From Aliiroseovarius sp. S1123 (GTDB lineage Bacteria; Pseudomonadota; Alphaproteobacteria; Rhodobacterales; Rhodobacteraceae), in assembly GCF_023015885.1 (NCBI RefSeq), contig NZ_JALKBE010000003.1:1-64000 (forward strand): a stretch of DNA of 64,000 bases, given 5' to 3'. Shown here piece by piece: positions 26,411-34,850 of this stretch (within the stretch, counting starts at the first letter, position 1; each line of letters begins with the position of its first letter). Below the pieces are notes generated by a model. It was not told the DNA's origin and did no database searches. It worked only from the letters and a program-made list of their open reading frames with translations. The position numbers were made by a program, and so were the translations under genes.

Positions 26411-27970
26411 ATGCAAAGCGACTTCGACCTTCTGATCATCGGCGGCGGCATCAATGGCTGCGGCATCGCGCGCGACGCGGCGGGGCGCGGCCTGTCCGTC
26501 TGTCTGGCCGAGATGGGGGATATCGGCGGCGCGACCTCGTCGTCGTCGACCAAACTGTTTCATGGCGGGCTGCGGTATCTGGAATATTTCGAGGTCCGAC
26601 TGGTGCGCGAGGCGTTGAAAGAGCGTGAAACCCTGCTGCGGGCCATGCCGCATATCTCGTGGCCGATGCGGTTCGTGCTGCCCTATCACCACTCGATGCG
26701 CTTCGACAGTACGACGCCCACGTCGCGGCTGCTGAACACCGTGATGCCGTGGATGAAAGGCCGCCGTCCGGGATGGCTCGTGCGGTTGGGGCTGTTTCTG
26801 TATGACCATCTGGGCGGGCGGAAAATCCTGCCCGGCACCACCCGCGTGGATTTGCGGACCGCGCCAGAAGGCCAGCCCCTGAACCCCATGTTCGAAACCG
26901 CGTTCGAGTATTCGGATTGCTGGGTTGAAGATGCGCGTCTGGTTGTCCTGAACGCTCGCGACGCCGAAGCGCGTGGCGCCGAGATCAACCCGCGCACCAA
27001 GGTCACGAAAGCCGAACCTCAGGGCGCCGGTTGGCGTGTCACCTTGACCGACACCAACACGGGCGAGGCCCGACAGGTCACCGCGCGCATGCTGGTCAAC
27101 GCCGCGGGTCCGTGGATTGCCGACGTCTTGGGCGGCACGCTTGGCAGCGATGCGCCTGCAAACATCCGCCTCGTGCGCGGCAGCCATATCATCACCAAGC
27201 GCCTGTTTGATCACGATAAATGCTATTTCTTCCAAGGGCAGGACGGGCGGATCATCTTCGCCATTCCGTACGAGACCGACTTCACCCTGATCGGCACAAC
27301 CGATGCGGATCACGTCGATGCCGACACGCCCCCGCACTGCACGGAAGACGAACGCGACTATCTGATCGCCTTCATCAATGGGTATCTGAAGGATCCGATT
27401 GCGGCGGATGATGTGGTCTGGACCTATTCCGGCGTCCGTCCTCTGTTCAACGATAGCGAAGGCTCGGCGGCGGCGGTCACCCGCGACTATGTGCTGCGCA
27501 CCGACCACGTAGAGGACGCGCCGGTTCTGAACATTTTTGGCGGCAAGATCACCACCTATCGCCGCCTTGCCGAAAGCGCACTGGATAAGATCGGTGCGGT
27601 GCTTGACCCGTTACCTGACAAGTGGACGGCAGGCGTGCCCCTGCCCGGCGGAGATTTCCCGGTGGACGGGTTCGACGCACTGCTCGGTCAGATCAACGCG
27701 GCCCATCCCTTCCTGACCCCGCGCCACGCGAAACGTCTGGTCCGCGCCTATGGGACCGAGGCACGAGAGATTCTGGGTGATGCGACATCGCTGGACGATC
27801 TGGGCCAGGATTTCGGCGCCACCCTGACCGAGACCGAGCTGCGCTGGCTGATGAGCAAGGAGTACGCCCAACGGGCCGAGGACGTGGTCTGGCGGCGATC
27901 GAAGCTAGGACTGTTGCTGGATGCGGATCAAATCGCCGCCATTGATGCGTGGATGCAGAGCGCCCGTTAG
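26411..27970 (+). CDS. glpD: Aerobic glycerol-3-phosphate dehydrogenase
   Basis: An FAD enzyme at the inner membrane that oxidises glycerol-3-phosphate to dihydroxyacetone phosphate and feeds electrons to the quinone pool. The 519-residue protein starts with the dinucleotide fold LLIIGGGINGCGIARDA and carries the family signature SSSSTKLFHGGLRYLE. A C-terminal DAO_C domain ends the protein. ATG at 26411 gives this standard start; the Shine-Dalgarno sequence is weak. No glpK or glpF is adjacent. Confidence 0.95.
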   Translation: MQSDFDLLIIGGGINGCGIARDAAGRGLSVCLAEMGDIGGATSSSSTKLFHGGLRYLEYFEVRLVREALKERETLLRAMPHISWPMRFVLPYHHSMRFDSTTPTSRLLNTVMPWMKGRRPGWLVRLGLFLYDHLGGRKILPGTTRVDLRTAPEGQPLNPMFETAFEYSDCWVEDARLVVLNARDAEARGAEINPRTKVTKAEPQGAGWRVTLTDTNTGEARQVTARMLVNAAGPWIADVLGGTLGSDAPANIRLVRGSHIITKRLFDHDKCYFFQGQDGRIIFAIPYETDFTLIGTTDADHVDADTPPHCTEDERDYLIAFINGYLKDPIAADDVVWTYSGVRPLFNDSEGSAAAVTRDYVLRTDHVEDAPVLNIFGGKITTYRRLAESALDKIGAVLDPLPDKWTAGVPLPGGDFPVDGFDALLGQINAAHPFLTPRHAKRLVRAYGTEAREILGDATSLDDLGQDFGATLTETELRWLMSKEYAQRAEDVVWRRSKLGLLLDADQIAAIDAWMQSAR

Positions 27971-27978
27971 GCTTTGGT

Positions 27979-28031
27979 GGCTCACTTCGTGAGCCTGAGG
28001 GGCGTTGCCCCTTGCGCCAAATCTGCGATTT
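27979..28031. repeat. Run of three small hairpins after glpD
   Basis: Three consecutive inverted repeats follow glpD: GGCTCAC-TTC-GTGAGCC (27979-27995), GGGGC-GTT-GCCCC, and CAAATC-TGC-GATTTG. None has a T run. They look like a compact intergenic repeat or mRNA 3'-end protector. Confidence 0.55.
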
Positions 28032-28040
28032 GACGCTACC

Positions 28041-28063
28041 CTAGGATATTTAAGACAAGAAAA
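28041..28063 (+). repeat. Short intergenic repeat, copy 1
   Basis: The segment with core AGGATATTT and GACAAGAAAA recurs on the opposite strand at 49221-49245. Both copies lie just outside a gene end. I associate similar elements with intergenic regions of Rhodobacteraceae, from memory only. Confidence 0.5.
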
Positions 28064-28088
28064 AGGGCGCCGGGTGGGGCGCCCTTTG
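28061..28088 (-). terminator. Formate dehydrogenase terminator
   Basis: AAAGGGCGCC and GGCGCCCTTT form a 10-bp stem with a T run on the minus strand, about 20 bases after the formate dehydrogenase stop. It may also end glpD transcripts. Confidence 0.8.
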
Positions 28089-28108
28089 TACATGATCTGT
28101 AGGAGAGA

Positions 28109-30859
28109 TCACTCTGCAGCGATCTGGGTCGGCACTTCGACCTTCACCGCGCAGAACTTCATCTCGGCGATCTTGCCGTAGGGATCCAGCGCCGGGTTGG
28201 TCAGCAGGTTCGCTGCCGCTTCCACGTATGCGAAGGGCAGGAAGACCATATTTTCGGCCACCGCATAGTCCGCTCGCGCCATCACGTCGATGGTACCACG
28301 GCGGGTGGTCAGGCGGACCATGTCGCCCGGCTCCACGCCCATTTCACGCAGGGTTTTCGGGTTCATCGAACAGTTTGCCTCGGGCTCGATCGCATCCAGA
28401 ACGGTGGCGCGGCGGGTCATCGATCCGGTGTGCCAGTGCTCCAACTGACGACCCGTGGTCAGGACCATGGGGTATTCGTCATCCGGGGTTTCTGCCGGCG
28501 GGATGATCGAGGCAGGCGCGAACCGGGCACGCCCGTTTTCACGCGGGAATTTATCCCCGAATACAACGGCTTGGCCGGGATCTTCAGGCGACAGCGACGG
28601 ATAGGTCACGGCGTTCTGGCTTTCCAGACGATCCCACGTGATGTTGGCCAGCGACGGCATCACCAGCTCCATCTCGGCATAGATTTGGCTGGGGTGATCA
28701 TAGGTCCAACCCATGCCCATCCGTTTCGCCAGCTCGGTCGTGATCTGCCAGTCTTCCATCGCCTCGCCGGGGGCGGGAACGGCCGGGCGGCACATCTGCA
28801 CCTGGCGGTTGGTGTTCGAGGTCGTGCCGGTCTTTTCCGCCAGCGCCGCCGCCGGGAAGACGACATCTGCATAGCCCGCCGTCTCGGTCAGGAAGATGTC
28901 TTGGCTGACAAGGAACTCCATCCGGCGCAGTGCTTCGCGCACGTGGTTCACATCCGGGTCGGACATGGCCGGGTTTTCGCCCAGTATATACATGCCCTTG
29001 ATCTTGCGATCGTACACCGCGTCCATGATTTCAACCACGGTCAGGCCGGGGTTCGGGTTCAGCTCGTCCACGCCCCAGACGTCACGATATAGCGCCTGAA
29101 CGCCTTCGTCCTTCACCGACTTATAGTCCGGATAGAACATCGGGATCAGGCCCGCGTCCGACGCGCCCTGCACGTTGTTCTGACCGCGCAGCGGGTGCAG
29201 ACCCGTGCCGGGACGACCCACATTGCCGGTCATCAGCGCCAGCGCGATCAGGCAGCGCGAGTTGTCGGTGCCGTGCACGTGCTGGCTGACGCCCATGCCC
29301 CAGAAAATCATGCCGTTCTTGCCGCTCGCAAAGGTGCGGGCAGCGGCGCGCAGCTCGTCCGCGTCGATACCGCAGATAGGCGCCATTTCTTCCGGCGTGA
29401 AGGCTTTCAGATGCTCGCGCATCGCCTCCCAATTCTCAGTATGCTCAGCGATATAGGCGTCGTCTTGCAGGCCTTCTTCGGCGATTACATGCATGATCGC
29501 GTTCAGCATCGATACGTCCGCGCCGGGCTTGAACTGCAGGCGGTGCGTTGCGAAACGGCCCATGCCCACGCCGCGCGGATCCATCACGATCAGCTTGCCA
29601 CCGCGCTGGGTGAACTGCTTGAAATAGGTCGCGGCAACCGGGTGGTTTTCAATCGGGTTCGAACCGATGACGATTGCGACATCCGCGTTTTCGATCTCGT
29701 TAAAGGTCGCGGTCACAGCGCCCGAGCCGACGTTTTCCAGCAGCGCCGACACGCTTGATGCGTGGCACAGGCGCGTGCAGTGGTCGACGTTGTTGTGGGT
29801 AAAGCCCTGACGGATGAACTTTTGGAACAGGTACGCTTCTTCGTTGGTGCATTTGGCCGAGCCGAAACCGGCCACAGCCTCGCCGCCATGTTCGTCGCGC
29901 AGACGCGTCAGGCCTTTGGCGGCGGCGTCCAGCGCCTCGTCCCAAGTCGCTTCACGGAAATGGGTCAGCGGGTTGGCCGGGTCCACATTCATGCCCTTCT
30001 CGGCGCCTTCCTTACGGATCAGCGGTTTGGTCAGGCGATGCGGGTGGTTGATATAGTCAAAGCCAAAACGGCCTTTCACGCACAGGCGACCTTCGTTTGC
30101 GGGGCCGTTAATGCCCTCGGCATAGACGACCTTGTCGCCTTTGACCTTCAGACTGACCTGACAACCAACACCACAGAAAGGGCAGATGCTTTCGACTTCC
30201 TTGTCGAAATCCGAGGTATCCTGCACCTTGGCTGGCATCAGCGCGCCGGTCGGGCAGGCTTGCACGCATTCACCACAAGCCACACAGGTCGAGGCGCCCA
30301 TCGGGTCGGCAATGTCAAATGTCGGGAACGCGTCATGTCCGCGACCGGCCATGCCTATCACGTCGTTCACCTGAACTTCACGGCAGGCGCGGACGCAAAG
30401 GTTGCAGGAAATACAGGCGTCCAGATTGACGCTCATCGCGACGTGGCTGTCATCCAACAGCGGCACGCGGCCCTCGTCCATCTTCGGGAAGCGGCTTTGC
30501 TCGACCCCGTTCAGATCAACCATATCCCAGAAATGAGCGGCGGCGTCGTGGCGTTCTTCCGGCTGGTCGGCGACCAGAAGTTCGATCACCATCTTGCGGG
30601 CGGATTTGGCGCGGGCGTTGTCGGTGGTAACCACCATGCCCTCGGCGGGTTCACGAATACAGGATGCCGCCAGCGTGCGCTCGCCCTCGATCTCGACCAC
30701 ACAGGCGCGGCAGTTGCCGTCGGCGCGCAGGTTGGGCACATCCTTGTGGCACAGGTGCGGGATAAGCGTGCCTTCACGCTTGGCCACATCCCAGATGCTT
30801 TCGCCATCACGCGCAACAACTTCGCGCCCATCCAGGGTGAATTTGATACCGTCGCTCAT
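28109..30859 (-). CDS. fdhF: Formate dehydrogenase alpha subunit (Mo, Fe-S)
   Basis: A 916-residue molybdopterin oxidoreductase that oxidises formate to CO2. The order is: 2Fe-2S ferredoxin-like domain (C37, C50, C53, C67), a His/Cys Fe-S segment, two 4Fe-4S motifs (CISCNLCVRAC and CVACGECVQAC), the catalytic-domain 4Fe-4S site (CPFCGVGC) and the molybdopterin domains. CTRLCHASS holds the presumed metal-ligating Cys, so no selenocysteine is needed. ATG at 30859 has GGAGG upstream. The diaphorase subunits (FdsB/FdsG-like) and FdhD are not next to it, so the electron acceptor is unclear. Confidence 0.88.
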   Translation of the reverse strand: MSDGIKFTLDGREVVARDGESIWDVAKREGTLIPHLCHKDVPNLRADGNCRACVVEIEGERTLAASCIREPAEGMVVTTDNARAKSARKMVIELLVADQPEERHDAAAHFWDMVDLNGVEQSRFPKMDEGRVPLLDDSHVAMSVNLDACISCNLCVRACREVQVNDVIGMAGRGHDAFPTFDIADPMGASTCVACGECVQACPTGALMPAKVQDTSDFDKEVESICPFCGVGCQVSLKVKGDKVVYAEGINGPANEGRLCVKGRFGFDYINHPHRLTKPLIRKEGAEKGMNVDPANPLTHFREATWDEALDAAAKGLTRLRDEHGGEAVAGFGSAKCTNEEAYLFQKFIRQGFTHNNVDHCTRLCHASSVSALLENVGSGAVTATFNEIENADVAIVIGSNPIENHPVAATYFKQFTQRGGKLIVMDPRGVGMGRFATHRLQFKPGADVSMLNAIMHVIAEEGLQDDAYIAEHTENWEAMREHLKAFTPEEMAPICGIDADELRAAARTFASGKNGMIFWGMGVSQHVHGTDNSRCLIALALMTGNVGRPGTGLHPLRGQNNVQGASDAGLIPMFYPDYKSVKDEGVQALYRDVWGVDELNPNPGLTVVEIMDAVYDRKIKGMYILGENPAMSDPDVNHVREALRRMEFLVSQDIFLTETAGYADVVFPAAALAEKTGTTSNTNRQVQMCRPAVPAPGEAMEDWQITTELAKRMGMGWTYDHPSQIYAEMELVMPSLANITWDRLESQNAVTYPSLSPEDPGQAVVFGDKFPRENGRARFAPASIIPPAETPDDEYPMVLTTGRQLEHWHTGSMTRRATVLDAIEPEANCSMNPKTLREMGVEPGDMVRLTTRRGTIDVMARADYAVAENMVFLPFAYVEAAANLLTNPALDPYGKIAEMKFCAVKVEVPTQIAAE

Positions 30860-31004
30860 CCGTACCTCCGTATTCCGACTCTCAGTATAAACCATGCAAG
30901 CCGCGGCGTCAGTTCGCCATTCCCGACGCAAGGCATCGTTTTTGCGCCAGCCCCCTTTCCGAATTGGATCCAATTCTCTAGCAATGGGCGGAAAGGAGTC
31001 GCCA

Positions 31005-31655
31005 ATGACCACCATCACCCTGATCCGACACGGACAAGCGAACAACACCGCCACGGACGAGGCAGGCTATGACCGGCTGTCTGATCTGGGCCGCCAGCAG
31101 GCGCGGTGGCTGGGCGAACACATGCGCGACACGGGGCAGCGATATGCCCGGGTTTACACGGGAACGCTGACCCGCCACCAGCAAACCGCACAGGAATGGG
31201 GCGCTGCGAGTTTCACCGCAGATGCCCGTCTGGATGAAGTCCGCTATTTCGATCTGTCCGAACGGATGCACGCGCAGTTCGGCATTCCGCACCCAACCGG
31301 ACATGGCGATTTCATCGACCACCTGCCACTGACCTTTGCCGCGTGGCAGGAAGGCAAGATCGAAGGGGCACCCGAGACCTTCCACGACTTCCAGACCCGC
31401 GTGTCCGAGGTAATTCACGAGATTGCCGAAGGTGGCGAGGATGCGATCATCTTTACGTCTGGCGGGTTTATCGGCATGGCCACGCGGGTGGTGATGGGGC
31501 TGGATCTTGGCCCATTTACTCGCACCATTTTGCCGATCATGAACAGCTCAATCCACCGGATGCGGCTAATGCCCGCCGGGCTGACGCTGACCCAATACAA
31601 CGCGGTTCCGCATCTGGAACACAAAGACCGCCACCACGCGCAGACCCATTTCTAA
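31005..31655 (+). CDS. Histidine phosphatase family protein
   Basis: A 216-residue protein of the phosphoglycerate-mutase-like branch with the phospho-acceptor motif LIRHGQANN at residues 6-14, a downstream YTGTLTRHQQTA segment, and the second catalytic His replaced or shifted (FTSGGFIG where many members read SHG). The absent canonical second His means activity needs testing. AAGGAG precedes the ATG. It lies 26 bases upstream of the saccharopine dehydrogenase gene and is probably cotranscribed. Confidence 0.82.
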   Translation: MTTITLIRHGQANNTATDEAGYDRLSDLGRQQARWLGEHMRDTGQRYARVYTGTLTRHQQTAQEWGAASFTADARLDEVRYFDLSERMHAQFGIPHPTGHGDFIDHLPLTFAAWQEGKIEGAPETFHDFQTRVSEVIHEIAEGGEDAIIFTSGGFIGMATRVVMGLDLGPFTRTILPIMNSSIHRMRLMPAGLTLTQYNAVPHLEHKDRHHAQTHF

Positions 31656-31681
31656 GGGCGCATTTCGAAGGAGTTCACCCC

Positions 31682-32737
31682 ATGACACATCTATGGGTCC
31701 GTGCAGAACAACGCGAAAACGAAGACCGGGTTGGCCTGACGCCAGACGGTGCCGCCGCGCTGATCAAGGCAGGCATTCGCGTGACGGTCGAGGAAAGCAG
31801 CGTCCGCGCCATCAGCATTGATGGCTACAAGGATGCTGGGTGCGAGATCACCGCTGAAAACAGCTGGCCCGATGCGCCGCTCGACGCGATCATCTTCGGC
31901 CTGAAGGAACTGCCCGAGGACAGCACCCCCCTGCCCCATCGCCACATCATGTTTGGTCACGCTTTCAAAGGGCAACACTCAGGCCGCGCGTTGCTGGAGC
32001 GCTTCAAGGCAGGCGGCGGGACGCTCTATGACCTTGAATATCTGGTGGACGAAACCGGCCGTCGCGTGGCCGCATTTGGCTACTGGGCCGGGTTCGCCGG
32101 TGCGGCCGTGACGCTAAAAGCGTGGGCGGCCCAACAGCATGGCAAGCTGTGTGGCCCGGTTGGCGCCTACAAGAATAAAGACGCCATGATGGACGAACTG
32201 CGCGCGGAACTGGACGCCACCGGCGCCGCCCGCCCCAACGCCATCGTGATCGGCGCCCTTGGTCGTGTCGGCACTGGCGCGTCGGACCTGATGGAAGCGA
32301 TGGGTGTCACAGTCACCAAATGGGACATGGCCGAGACCGCCAACGGCGGACCCTTCCCCGAAATCCTGACCCACGATCTGTTCATCAACTGCATCCTTGC
32401 GGGCCCGCAAACGCCGGTCTTCGTGCCGAAAGACGCGCTGACCGCTGACCGTAGACTGACCGCCATTGGCGACGTGGCCTGCGACCCCGACAGCGACTAC
32501 AACCCGGTGCCGGTCTATGACAAAGCCACCAGTTGGAACGCCCCTGCCCTGCGCGTGGCGGATGATCCCGTGCTGGACGTCATGGCGATCGACAACCTGC
32601 CCTCGATGCTGCCCTTGGAAAGCTCGATCGACTATGCGGGGCAGCTTCTGGCCTCGCTCGAAACCCTGACCGACCTGACATCGGGCGTCTGGGGTCGGGC
32701 CGAGGAAACCTTCCGCACCCACATGAAAGACATCTGA
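31682..32737 (+). CDS. Saccharopine dehydrogenase (lysine-forming type, Lys1-like)
   Basis: A 351-residue protein of the alanine-dehydrogenase-like fold. It starts with WVRAEQRENEDRVGLTP, which contains the family Arg and Glu residues. It carries KELPEDSTPL and GHAFKGQHS segments and a Rossmann motif (IGALGRVGTGA). In bacteria with this pair it is expected to work in the lysine-consuming direction, joining lysine and 2-oxoglutarate to saccharopine. AAGGAG precedes the ATG. The stop overlaps the SemiSWEET start (TGATG). Confidence 0.88.
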   Translation: MTHLWVRAEQRENEDRVGLTPDGAAALIKAGIRVTVEESSVRAISIDGYKDAGCEITAENSWPDAPLDAIIFGLKELPEDSTPLPHRHIMFGHAFKGQHSGRALLERFKAGGGTLYDLEYLVDETGRRVAAFGYWAGFAGAAVTLKAWAAQQHGKLCGPVGAYKNKDAMMDELRAELDATGAARPNAIVIGALGRVGTGASDLMEAMGVTVTKWDMAETANGGPFPEILTHDLFINCILAGPQTPVFVPKDALTADRRLTAIGDVACDPDSDYNPVPVYDKATSWNAPALRVADDPVLDVMAIDNLPSMLPLESSIDYAGQLLASLETLTDLTSGVWGRAEETFRTHMKDI

Positions 32738-32985
32738 TGGAAACGCTGATCGGCACCCTCGCAGGCATCGTCAGCACGATCTGCTGGATGCCCCAAACTA
32801 TCCGCACTTGGCGCACGCGACAGACCAAAGACCTGTCGCTGTCGACCAATCTGCTGGTGCTGCTGTCGGTCACGCTCTGGCTGATCTACGGCGTCATGCT
32901 GGCCGCGTGGCCCATGGTTGTCGCAAACGCAATCGCAATCGCGCTGGTCGGCTCGATCATCATCGCGAAACTGAAATTCGGCTGA
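32737..32985 (+). CDS. SemiSWEET-type three-helix transporter
   Basis: An 82-residue protein with three membrane helices and the PQ-loop signature in CWMPQTIRTW on helix 1. Such half-transporters dimerise to form a SWEET-like channel, usually for sugars. Its ATG shares one base with the upstream saccharopine dehydrogenase stop, and its stop lies about 15 bases before the second saccharopine dehydrogenase. Being encoded inside a lysine-degradation unit suggests a different small-molecule substrate, but this is inference. Confidence 0.85.
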   Translation: METLIGTLAGIVSTICWMPQTIRTWRTRQTKDLSLSTNLLVLLSVTLWLIYGVMLAAWPMVVANAIAIALVGSIIIAKLKFG

Positions 32986-32999
32986 AAAGGAGCCCTGTT

Positions 33000-34142
33000 A
33001 TGACTATCCACTGGTGTGGCACCGGCCTGTCGGCCATCCCCGGCCTGCGTCGCCTGATCGAAAATGGGCGCGAGGTAACCGTCTGGAACCGGACTGTCGA
33101 AAAAGCGCAAGAGGCCGTGGGCGACCTGACAGACGACATCCGCGCGTTCTCGCTCGAAGCTCTGGCCGACGCTTTAAAACCCGGCGACATCGCCGTGTCG
33201 ATGCTGCCCGGCGACCTGCACGTCCCTGTCGCCAAGTTGTGCCTTGAAAACAAAGCGCATTTCGTATCCTCCAGCTATATCGCGCCCGAGATGAAGGCGC
33301 TGGATGGAGACTTCAAAGAAGCCGGTCTGGCCTGTGTGAACGAGATCGGTCTGGACCCGGGCATCGACCACCTGATGGCCCATTGGCTGGTCGCGGATTA
33401 CCGCGCCTCAGACGCCTATGACGCTGCCAACAAGCTGAGCTTCATTTCCTATTGCGGCGGCGTGCCGAAGATCTCGAACCCGTTCCGCTATAAATTCAGC
33501 TGGTCGCCGCTGGGCGTGCTGAAAGCGCTGCGTTCGCCTTCGAAATCCATCAAGGACGGTGCACCTTTCGACGTGGCCCGCCCGTGGGATGCGATCAGCA
33601 GCTATGACGCGCCGCTGCAACAGGCCGAAAGCTTCGAAGTCTACCCCAACCGCGACTCGCTCCCCTTCATGGAGGACTACAAGTTCGATCCTGCTTGGGA
33701 CGTCGACACCTTCGTGCGCGGCACCCTGCGCCTGAATGGCTGGGCCGATGCGTGGAAAGACGTGTTTGCCGAGGTCGAAACGCTGGAAGGCGAAGCTGGC
33801 GACGCCCGCCTGAAAGAGATGTCAGACCAGTTCTGGGACGAAAACTCGTATGACGACGGCGAGCCCGACCGCGTGATCATGTGCGTGGCGCTGAAAGCCG
33901 AAAAAGGCGGCGCGCCTGCCTATCACAAAACCTATGTGATGGACGCTTGGGGTGACGACCGCGGCACCGCAATGGCGCGTCTGGTCTCGACCCCCGTGTC
34001 GCTGGCCATCGACATGGTGCTGGACGGCAAAGCGCCCGCAGGCGTCACCGCCGCCACCGCCGATCCCGAGATGATCGAGACATGGATGGGCCATGTGAAC
34101 GAACTGGCCCAACACGTCGCCGTGGTTGATCACACCGCCTGA
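33000..34142 (+). CDS. Saccharopine dehydrogenase (glutamate-forming type, Lys9-like)
   Basis: A 380-residue protein with an N-terminal nucleotide-binding fold (HWCGTGLSAIPGLRRLIE) and the C-terminal saccharopine-dehydrogenase domain (NEIGLDPGIDHLMAHW, SYCGGVPKISNPFRYKFSW). It should split saccharopine to glutamate and 2-aminoadipate semialdehyde. AAAAGGAG precedes the ATG at 33000. With the Lys1-like gene it makes the saccharopine route of lysine catabolism complete to the semialdehyde; no semialdehyde dehydrogenase is adjacent. Confidence 0.9.
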   Translation: MTIHWCGTGLSAIPGLRRLIENGREVTVWNRTVEKAQEAVGDLTDDIRAFSLEALADALKPGDIAVSMLPGDLHVPVAKLCLENKAHFVSSSYIAPEMKALDGDFKEAGLACVNEIGLDPGIDHLMAHWLVADYRASDAYDAANKLSFISYCGGVPKISNPFRYKFSWSPLGVLKALRSPSKSIKDGAPFDVARPWDAISSYDAPLQQAESFEVYPNRDSLPFMEDYKFDPAWDVDTFVRGTLRLNGWADAWKDVFAEVETLEGEAGDARLKEMSDQFWDENSYDDGEPDRVIMCVALKAEKGGAPAYHKTYVMDAWGDDRGTAMARLVSTPVSLAIDMVLDGKAPAGVTAATADPEMIETWMGHVNELAQHVAVVDHTA

Positions 34143-34210
34143 TCGCGACGTCGCAAACGAACCAGCATGGCGGATTGGCCGTGTTAGGCTTCCCCAAAAA
34201 GGAGGCCGCC

Positions 34211-34798
34211 ATGCTGGATAAATCAAAGCCGAAATGGACAAGTTTCGAGACCGCCACCAAGGAAGATTTCCTTGCTGTCATGGACTATGACGAGGCCTAT
34301 GCGAACGCCGTACCTGATCGCCTTCTAACCGCCCTGAAAGAGCTGGACGAAGAAGACACCCCTTACCCGATCAACCGCTACCAGCACTCGTTGCAGTCAG
34401 CCACCCGCGCCCATGAAGCGGGCGAGCCCGAGGACCTTGTCATCGCTGCCCTTCTGCACGATCTGGGCGACACTCTGTCCCCGTTCAACCACGGCGAACT
34501 GGCCGCCGCCATCGTGAAGCCTTACGTAAGCGAGCGCACCCACTGGATCTTGAAACACCATTGCGTTTTCCAAGGCTATTATTACAACCACCACCTTGGT
34601 GGAGACCGCCACGCCCGCGAAAAATATCGCGACAGCCCGCATTACGACGCCTGCGTGACATTCTGCCACGACTACGACCAAAGCTCGTTCGACCCGGATT
34701 ACCCCACGAAGCCGCTCGAGTTTTTCGAGCCGATGCTGCGTCGCGTGTTCAGCCGTACAGAGGGGCATATGGAGCTAAACGAAACGCGCGACGAATAG
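34211..34798 (+). CDS. HD-domain metalloprotein
   Basis: A 195-residue protein with an HD-superfamily pattern: RYQHSLQSA, ALLHDLGD, FNHGELAA, then WILKHHC and CHDYDQ. The additional histidines and the YYYNHHLGGDRH segment recall the di-iron oxygenase branch (MIOX, PhnZ, TmpB) more than classical phosphohydrolases, but I cannot decide. ATG at 34211 has GGAGG five bases upstream. It is about 70 bases after the saccharopine gene on the same strand and may belong to that operon. Confidence 0.75.
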   Translation: MLDKSKPKWTSFETATKEDFLAVMDYDEAYANAVPDRLLTALKELDEEDTPYPINRYQHSLQSATRAHEAGEPEDLVIAALLHDLGDTLSPFNHGELAAAIVKPYVSERTHWILKHHCVFQGYYYNHHLGGDRHAREKYRDSPHYDACVTFCHDYDQSSFDPDYPTKPLEFFEPMLRRVFSRTEGHMELNETRDE

Positions 34799-34850
34799 GC
34801 AAACCGCACGACACTGGACAACAGCCGGGTTAGCGGACACCATTCCATCC

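Noticed and set aside
28109-30859. Selenocysteine in the formate dehydrogenase
   Set aside because: The active-site position is read as Cys in RLCHASS and no in-frame TGA is present.
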